Both the position numbers and the translations under genes were made by a program. Below are positions 15,471-19,904 of a DNA stretch of 19,904 nucleotides, in pieces. The notes beneath the pieces are model-generated. The model was given only the letters and a program-made list of their open reading frames with translations, did not search any database and was not told the DNA's origin. Source of the stretch: Alkalimonas sp. (lineage in GTDB: Bacteria > Pseudomonadota > Gammaproteobacteria > Enterobacterales > Alteromonadaceae); the NCBI GenBank assembly GCA_022565655.1, contig JAIUMG010000018.1, positions 1 through 19,904 of the forward strand, read 5' to 3'. The number at the start of each line of letters is the position of its first letter. Position 1 is the stretch's first letter.

Positions 15471-15950
15471 CTAATCTTTATGGGCGGAACTGACTTCTTT
15501 TTGTGCAGATTTTTTCTGATCTTCTTTAAATAAACCACTGCTTTGGCCAGCATAATCCCGCGGTTGCTCATAGGATTGCGAATAGGTTGGTTTTTTCTCA
15601 TCCAACTGATGCAGAGATTCGCGGATGTGACTGGCGGTATCTGAAGACAAGTAAGAAAGCTTCTCATCAGGAGACTTTTCAAGCATTGGCTTCTCAACAA
15701 GCTCCATCTTGCTTTGCTGTAAATGATTGGCAATTTTGCCGTAATTGTCTTGTAGTTGTGTAATCAGCTGATTGGTGGTTTCCAGATGGTTGGAAACATC
15801 AGCCCGGTATTTTTTTAATTGTTCCTTTGTTTCGGCCAGCTCTTGCTGCAGCTGATGTTGATTATGCTGACGCAAAGCTAACCACCAGCCCAGCAGGCCA
15901 CCTCCAATAAAACCAACTGCTAACCAGACTAGGGTCATTGTAATTGTCAT
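15471..15950 (-). CDS. zapG: ZapG/YhcB-family (DUF1043) membrane protein
   Basis: A 159-residue inner-membrane protein of the YhcB family, linked in E. coli to cell division, envelope growth and LPS balance. One N-terminal membrane segment (about 5-25, MTLVWLAVGFIGGGLLGWWLA) is followed by a long coiled-coil region (about 27-85, rich in Gln, Leu, Glu and Lys). A polar, low-complexity tail with many Ser, Gln and Lys ends the protein. An AGGAG five bases before the ATG fixes the start. It is divergent from zapE, as in many gammaproteobacteria, and upstream of the two proteases. The tail is not conserved in the family and cannot be interpreted. Confidence 0.9.
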   Translation of the reverse strand: MTITMTLVWLAVGFIGGGLLGWWLALRQHNQHQLQQELAETKEQLKKYRADVSNHLETTNQLITQLQDNYGKIANHLQQSKMELVEKPMLEKSPDEKLSYLSSDTASHIRESLHQLDEKKPTYSQSYEQPRDYAGQSSGLFKEDQKKSAQKEVSSAHKD

Positions 15951-15993
15951 AACAGCTCCTGCATCGACATCAAATCAAATAATTTATATGAAG

Positions 15994-16048
15994 TGTAACT
16001 GATTTTTTTAGTTACAGTGGTAAGGCATGTTAAGATAGCACCTTACCA
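15994..16048. repeat. Two adjacent inverted repeats between zapG and zapE
   Basis: The first is TGTAACT (15994-16000) with AGTTACA (16010-16016) around a T-rich nine-base loop. The second is TGGTAAGG (16018-16025) with CCTTACCA (16041-16048) around a 15-base spacer. Both are perfect and they are one base apart. A TAAGAT (16031-16036), a possible weak -10 for zapE, lies inside the second. They may be operators or leader hairpins in this 137-base divergent gap. Confidence 0.45.
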
Positions 16049-16087
16049 TTAATTGCGGCTGAATGGCCTTATTTCAAGTATATAACA

Positions 16088-17182
16088 ATGCTGTCACCTC
16101 AGGAAAAATATCAACAAGATTTGCTGCGGGATGATTTCCAGCCTGATGAAGCGCAAGCAGAGGCCGTGCGTCATTTGCAGCGGCTCTATACCGATTTACT
16201 CGAACCGTCCAAGGCCAAGCCTGGCTTGCTGAAGCGACTGCTTAAGAAATCAGCCCCTGTGCCACCGGCCAAGGGCTTGTATTTTTGGGGCGGAGTGGGG
16301 CGCGGTAAAACCTATTTAGTCGACACGTTTTACGAGTGCCTGCCCTTTCAGCGCAAATTACGGATCCATTTTCATCGTTTCATGCATCGAGTGCATGAAG
16401 AGCTAAAGACCTTAAAAAACCAAGCCAATCCTTTAGAGATCGTGGCGGATCGTTTTAAAGATGAAGCTGATATCATTTGTTTCGATGAGTTCTTTGTGTC
16501 TGATATTACCGATGCGATGTTGCTGGGTACCTTGATGCAGGCCTTGTTTGCCCGCGGCATCACTTTAGTCGCAACATCCAATATCGAACCCGACGGTTTG
16601 TACCGCAATGGCTTGCAGCGTGCTCGCTTTTTGCCAGCCATTGAGTTGATCAAAAAGCACACAGAGGTTGTCAATGTGGATAGCGGCATTGATTACCGGT
16701 TACGTACTCTGGAACAGGCCGAAATTTATCATGCGCCACTGGATGAGCAGGCGGAAATCAATCTGGCGGAGTATTTCCATGCCTTATCGGATGAGCCGCG
16801 GCAGCACGATGTGGCGATAGAGGTGGCCAATCGCCATATCCAGGCCCGCCATGAAGCGGATGGTGTGGTGTGGTTTGCTTTCAGTGAATTGTGTGAAACC
16901 GCTCGGAGTCAGTACGATTATATGGAGCTGAGTCGTTGTTACCATACGGCGCTGATATCGGGTGTTAAGCAAATGGGGCAGCACAACGATGATGTAGCGA
17001 GGCGCTTCATTGCTTTGGTCGACGAGTTCTACGAGCGCAATGTCACCTTAATTCTGTCAGCTGAAACTGAACTCGAGCAATTGTATCAAGGCGGGTTACT
17101 GAGCTTTGAATTTAAACGCTGCATCAGCCGGTTGCGGGAAATGCAGTCGCACGACTACCTGGCGCAGCCGCATCTGCCATAA
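16088..17182 (+). CDS. zapE: ZapE, AFG1-like division ATPase
   Basis: A 364-residue P-loop ATPase of the AFG1/LACE1 family. In E. coli ZapE associates with the FtsZ ring late in constriction and is needed under low oxygen and at high temperature; its mitochondrial relatives help respiratory-complex turnover. Walker A GGVGRGKT is at 68-75, Walker B IICFDEF at 129-135, and sensor-like ATSNIEPDGLYRNGLQR follows, all diagnostic. The N-terminal 60 residues are charged with a Lys/Pro-rich linker. The start lacks a strong ribosome binding site. It lies upstream of rplM-rpsI-petAB, a common arrangement. Confidence 0.96.
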   Translation: MLSPQEKYQQDLLRDDFQPDEAQAEAVRHLQRLYTDLLEPSKAKPGLLKRLLKKSAPVPPAKGLYFWGGVGRGKTYLVDTFYECLPFQRKLRIHFHRFMHRVHEELKTLKNQANPLEIVADRFKDEADIICFDEFFVSDITDAMLLGTLMQALFARGITLVATSNIEPDGLYRNGLQRARFLPAIELIKKHTEVVNVDSGIDYRLRTLEQAEIYHAPLDEQAEINLAEYFHALSDEPRQHDVAIEVANRHIQARHEADGVVWFAFSELCETARSQYDYMELSRCYHTALISGVKQMGQHNDDVARRFIALVDEFYERNVTLILSAETELEQLYQGGLLSFEFKRCISRLREMQSHDYLAQPHLP

Positions 17183-17227
17183 AGGTGCCGACCTTGGTAA
17201 AAAATTGATATTTTTTGAGCAGAAATG

Positions 17228-17256
17228 CTGATCTTTTGATTTGAATGCATTATAAT
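17228..17256 (+). promoter_or_regulatory. rplM-rpsI promoter with GC-rich discriminator
   Basis: A perfect -10 TATAAT is at 17251-17256. The best -35 at 17-base spacing is weak (CTGATC, 17228-17233). The start region after the -10 is CCGCGCCC, a GC-rich discriminator typical of ribosomal promoters under stringent (ppGpp/DksA) control. RNA would begin near 17263 and give a leader of about 127 bases. Confidence 0.6.
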
Positions 17257-17282
17257 CCGCGCCCGGCCTACGTTACAGCCTT

Positions 17283-17360
17283 GTTGCCCTTTAGCCAGGC
17301 AACGCTTGTACTCGAAGGGGTACGGTCACGATACAGCGCAATAGCCCTGCGCGTATCCGT
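17283..17360 (+). promoter_or_regulatory. Structured 5' leader of rplM, candidate L13 autoregulatory site
   Basis: Three hairpins can be drawn in the leader. GTTGCC (17283-17288) pairs with GGCAAC (17298-17303). GTACTC (17308-17313) pairs with GGGTAC (17318-17323) around a GAAG tetraloop with one G-U pair. GATAC-A-GCGCA (17330-17340) pairs with TGCGC-GTATC (17348-17357), ten pairs with one bulged A. In E. coli the rplM-rpsI operon is repressed by L13 binding its own leader, so a similar role is inferred here. Confidence 0.5.
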
Positions 17361-17389
17361 TGTAACTATGTAAGTTTTGGAAACTATAA

Positions 17390-17818
17390 ATGAAAACTTT
17401 TACTGCTAAACCAGAAAGCGTCCAACGTGACTGGTATGTTGTGGATGCTGCCGGTAAAACTCTGGGACGTATCTCAACTGAAATCGCCGCTCGCTTACGT
17501 GGCAAGCATAAGCCTGAGTACACGCCTCATGTCGATACTGGTGATTACATCATCGTCGTCAATGCGGACAAAGTGACGGTAACCGGTAATAAAGCTAAGA
17601 ATAAGATGTATTATTCTCACAGTGGCTTCCCGGGTGGCATCAAAGAAATCAACTTTGAAAAGTTGTTGGCGAAAAAACCTGAGATGGTGCTGGAAAAAGC
17701 CATCAAGGGAATGTTGCCAAAAGGCCCGCTGGGTCGTGCTATGTTCCGTAAGTTAAAAGTATATGCAGGCGCAGAGCATCAACATGCTGCTCAGCAACCG
17801 CAAGTTTTAGACATCTAA
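17390..17818 (+). CDS. rplM: 50S ribosomal protein L13
   Basis: A 142-residue ribosomal protein, exactly the usual bacterial length. It binds 23S rRNA early in large-subunit assembly. Family signatures are YVVDAAGKTLGRISTEIA near the start, GDYIIVVNADKVTVTGNK, YYSHSGFPGG and MLPKGPLGRAMFRKLKVY toward the end. A weak GGAA nine bases before the ATG fits control through leader structure. It is followed by rpsI after 12 bases. Confidence 0.99.
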   Translation: MKTFTAKPESVQRDWYVVDAAGKTLGRISTEIAARLRGKHKPEYTPHVDTGDYIIVVNADKVTVTGNKAKNKMYYSHSGFPGGIKEINFEKLLAKKPEMVLEKAIKGMLPKGPLGRAMFRKLKVYAGAEHQHAAQQPQVLDI

Positions 17819-17830
17819 TCGGAGCATCTC

Positions 17831-18223
17831 ATGGCACAGAATCAATACTATGGAACTGGTCGTCGTAAAAGCTCAACGGCCCGTGTATTTTTAAAAGCTG
17901 GTTCAGGCAATATCGTGATCAACAAGCGCTCTATCACTGAGTACTTTGGTCGTGAAACGGCTCGTATGGTGGTTATGCAACCATTAGAGCTGGTTGATAT
18001 GGTCTCGAAATTTGACATGCACATTACCGTAAAAGGTGGTGGTATCAGTGGTCAGGCAGGCGCTATCCGTCACGGTATCACCCGTGCACTGATGGAGTTT
18101 GACGAAACCCTGCGTCCGGAACTGCGTAAAGCTGGCTTCGTGACTCGTGATGCACGTCAGGTTGAACGGAAGAAAGTGGGTCTGCGTAAAGCGCGTAAGC
18201 GTCCACAGTTCTCCAAGCGTTAA
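17831..18223 (+). CDS. rpsI: 30S ribosomal protein S9
   Basis: A 130-residue ribosomal protein, the standard length, whose C-terminal tail reaches the P-site tRNA. It begins with YYGTGRRKSSTARVFL and ends with the basic KKVGLRKARKRPQFSKR tail typical of the family. GGAG lies eight bases before the ATG. It is the second gene of the L13-S9 operon and is followed by an intrinsic terminator. Confidence 0.99.
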   Translation: MAQNQYYGTGRRKSSTARVFLKAGSGNIVINKRSITEYFGRETARMVVMQPLELVDMVSKFDMHITVKGGGISGQAGAIRHGITRALMEFDETLRPELRKAGFVTRDARQVERKKVGLRKARKRPQFSKR

Positions 18224-18240
18224 GCTGTATTTACACCTCA

Positions 18241-18268
18241 AAAGCCCGACCTTGCGTCGGGTTTTTTA
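18241..18268 (+). terminator. Intrinsic terminator of rplM-rpsI
   Basis: CCCGAC (18246-18251) and GTCGGG (18257-18262) form a GC-rich stem with a five-base loop, preceded by AAAA and followed by six T (18263-18268). It starts 17 bases after the rpsI stop. This is a textbook factor-independent terminator and it separates the ribosomal operon from petA. Confidence 0.92.
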
Positions 18269-18339
18269 TTGCTATTCAGCGGCGGTTAATCCTTGTGTAA
18301 AGCGTGGCTTTTCATTATGATCGTCGATATTTATTCATT

Positions 18340-18345
18340 TATAAT
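18340..18345 (+). promoter_or_regulatory. Candidate -10 of the petAB operon
   Basis: A perfect TATAAT lies in the AT-rich part of the gap after the rpsI terminator, 63 bases before petA. No good -35 is found at 16-18 bases spacing. Since the terminator isolates petA from rpsI, a promoter is needed here, and this is the best match. Confidence 0.45.
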
Positions 18346-18408
18346 AATTTGCTGGTAAACAGCCGCTTAAAATAAGTTGTGTTTGAGCGTTAATGTGGAG
18401 ATGAGTGG

Positions 18409-19002
18409 ATGAGCAACGCGCCTGTAGATCATGGTCGCCGCCGCTTTCTGACGATTGCAACATCAGTCGTTGGTGGGGTAGGTGCCATTGGAGCCGCTGT
18501 TCCCTTTATTGCGTCCTGGAGCCCAAGTGAACGGGCTCGCCAGGCTGGTGCTGCAGTGACTGTGGACGTCAGCAAAATGGAAGTAGGACAGCTAATTCGG
18601 GTAGAGTGGCGTGGAAAGCCGGTTTGGATCGTTAAACGTACACAAGAGATGATTGATTCGCTGCCGAATCATGAGAATCGTCTGCGTGATCCTGAATCAA
18701 AAGAAGAACAGCAACAACCTGTGTATGCACAAAATCGGCATCGTTCAATTCGTCCTGAGTTTTTCGTAGCTATAGGCATTTGTACACACTTTGGCTGTTC
18801 ACCCACCTACATGCCGAATGAGTTTGCTGCACAAGCTGAAGGTGTCCGTTCCGGTTTCTTCTGCCCTTGTCATGGATCGCGTTTCGATATTGCTGGCCGG
18901 GTATTCCAGAACGTACCAGCACCGACCAATCTGGTCGTTCCTCCGTATATGTTTACTGAAGAGTTCACCATCTTAGTTGGTGAAGACGAGGAGACTGCCT
19001 GA
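18409..19002 (+). CDS. petA: Rieske iron-sulfur subunit of the cytochrome bc1 complex
   Basis: A 197-residue subunit that takes electrons from ubiquinol and passes them to cytochrome c1. The N-terminus has a twin-arginine signal-anchor (GRRRFLTIA at 9-17, then a membrane helix to about 36) by which the folded protein is exported and stays anchored. The [2Fe-2S] ligands are Cys125 and His127 (CTHFGC) and Cys152 and His155 (CPCHGS), with Cys130 and Cys154 forming the stabilising disulfide. GGAG nine bases upstream supports the start. Its TGA overlaps the petB ATG by one base. Confidence 0.98.
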   Translation: MSNAPVDHGRRRFLTIATSVVGGVGAIGAAVPFIASWSPSERARQAGAAVTVDVSKMEVGQLIRVEWRGKPVWIVKRTQEMIDSLPNHENRLRDPESKEEQQQPVYAQNRHRSIRPEFFVAIGICTHFGCSPTYMPNEFAAQAEGVRSGFFCPCHGSRFDIAGRVFQNVPAPTNLVVPPYMFTEEFTILVGEDEETA

Positions 19003-19904
19003 TGAAAAGCTTGATGAACTGGATCGAGTATCGTCTGCCGGTTGTGGAGAAAATGAAAATCCACATGACGCAGTACCCAGCACCAAAAAACTTTAACTTT
19101 TGGTACTTCTTTGGCTCCTTGGCCATTGTGGTGCTGGTGAACCAAATTCTAACCGGTATTTGGCTGACCATGAATTACGAGCCTTCCGCTGAAGGTGCTT
19201 TCCGTTCCATTGAATACATTATGCGTGATGTCGAATATGGTTGGTTGCTTCGCTACATGCATTCCACCGGGGCTTCGGCATTTTTCGTGGTGGTTTATCT
19301 GCACATGCTACGTGGCATGATGTATGGTTCTTACCAGAAACCACGTGAATTGCTGTGGATCTTCGGTATGCTGATTTATCTGGTACTGATGGCTGAAGCC
19401 TTTATGGGCTACATGCTGCCTTGGGGCCAGATGTCGTTCTGGGGCGCTCAGGTTATTATTTCCATCTTCGGGGTTATTCCGTTTATTGGTGATGATTTAA
19501 CACTGTGGATCCGTGGTGACTACGTAATATCCGGTGCGACGCTGAATCGTTTCTTTGCGCTGCACGTGATTGCATTGCCGCTGGTCTTGGTCATTCTGGT
19601 GTTTTTGCACATCATGGCTCTGCATGAGGTTGGTTCGAATAACCCGGATGGTATTGATACCAAACGTGACAACGATGGTACGGTGCCAGAAGAAGCCATC
19701 AGTAAGTTCGAGTTCCATGACAACTTCACCAAAGGTGGTAAGAAAGTCATTATCGACTCGATCCCATTCCATCCGTATTACACAGTAAAAGATCTGGTTG
19801 GGCTGGCAGGTTTCCTGTTCTTGTTTGCGTATGTCATCTTCTTTATGCCTGAAGGTGGCGGTTACTTCCTGGAAGCTCCGAACTTTGAATTGGCAAACCC
19901 AATG
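19002..19904 (+). CDS. petB: Cytochrome b of the bc1 complex (3' end cut by window edge)
   Basis: An open frame of 301 codons runs to the last base of the window with no stop. Cytochrome b carries both hemes and the quinol-oxidation and quinone-reduction sites in the inner membrane. Typical phrases are APKNFNFWYFFGSLA, YGWLLRYMHSTGAS, FFVVVYLHMLRGMMYGS, GYMLPWGQMSFWGAQVI, TLNRFFALHVIALP and LHEVGSNNPDG, with heme-ligating histidines in the second and fourth helices. The loop after NNPDG is long (36 residues before IPFHPYYTVKDL). About 100 residues, including the Qo-site PEWY-type motif, lie beyond the window. The ATG overlaps the petA stop (TGATG). Confidence 0.97.
   Translation, partial: MKSLMNWIEYRLPVVEKMKIHMTQYPAPKNFNFWYFFGSLAIVVLVNQILTGIWLTMNYEPSAEGAFRSIEYIMRDVEYGWLLRYMHSTGASAFFVVVYLHMLRGMMYGSYQKPRELLWIFGMLIYLVLMAEAFMGYMLPWGQMSFWGAQVIISIFGVIPFIGDDLTLWIRGDYVISGATLNRFFALHVIALPLVLVILVFLHIMALHEVGSNNPDGIDTKRDNDGTVPEEAISKFEFHDNFTKGGKKVIIDSIPFHPYYTVKDLVGLAGFLFLFAYVIFFMPEGGGYFLEAPNFELANPM

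Noticed and set aside
1..19904. Search for a novel defence, mobile, biosynthetic or CRISPR system
   Set aside because: Nearly all of the window is filled by well-known core genes in conserved order. No transposase, integrase, direct-repeat array, toxin-antitoxin pair or base-composition island was seen by eye.

Overview
The window is a stretch of core chromosome from an aerobic gammaproteobacterium, most like the marine Oceanospirillales/Pseudomonadales side of the class. That placement is inferred from gene order and protein resemblance. The order npr-rapZ-ptsN-hpf-rpoN-lptBAC-kdsC-kdsD-caxA, divergent from mlaFEDCB-ibaG-murA, is a gammaproteobacterial signature. A Rieske/cytochrome b pair after rplM-rpsI shows a bc1 respiratory complex, which enterics lack. 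Coding density is very high. I see no mobile elements, tRNAs, rRNAs or CRISPR arrays.

Layout. (1) 2-97: the 3' end of an unidentified plus-strand gene. (2) 205-7968, minus strand: an 11-gene block read from caxA down to npr. It covers a cation exchanger, two Kdo-synthesis steps (KdsD, KdsC), lipopolysaccharide export parts (LptC, LptA, LptB), sigma-54, the short hibernation factor and the nitrogen PTS group (PtsN, RapZ, NPr). Many genes overlap or touch, so translational coupling is likely. (3) 7969-8213: a divergent control region with two extended -10 candidates and an inverted repeat whose arms reach the -35 zones of both. (4) 8214-12757, plus strand: the Mla phospholipid transporter (F, E, D, C, B), the BolA-like IbaG, and MurA. 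(5) 12783-15950, minus strand: DegS and DegQ periplasmic proteases and the ZapG/YhcB membrane protein. (6) 16088-19904, plus strand: ZapE, ribosomal proteins L13 and S9 with a structured leader and a clear terminator, then PetA and a PetB cut by the window edge.

Functionally the window is an envelope-building and envelope-quality neighbourhood. Kdo and LPS transport supply the outer leaflet, Mla maintains its lipid asymmetry, MurA starts peptidoglycan synthesis, and DegS/DegQ watch and clear misfolded envelope proteins. The sigma-54/PTS-Ntr cluster adds global regulation.

I found no new defence, mobile or biosynthetic system. The parts worth a second look are regulatory: the shared mla/caxA operator-like repeat, the rplM leader, a sigma-E-like site and palindrome upstream of degQ, a hairpin between degQ and degS, and a mini-ORF over the mlaB start. 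All positions and structures were read by eye. No database search or folding programme was run.
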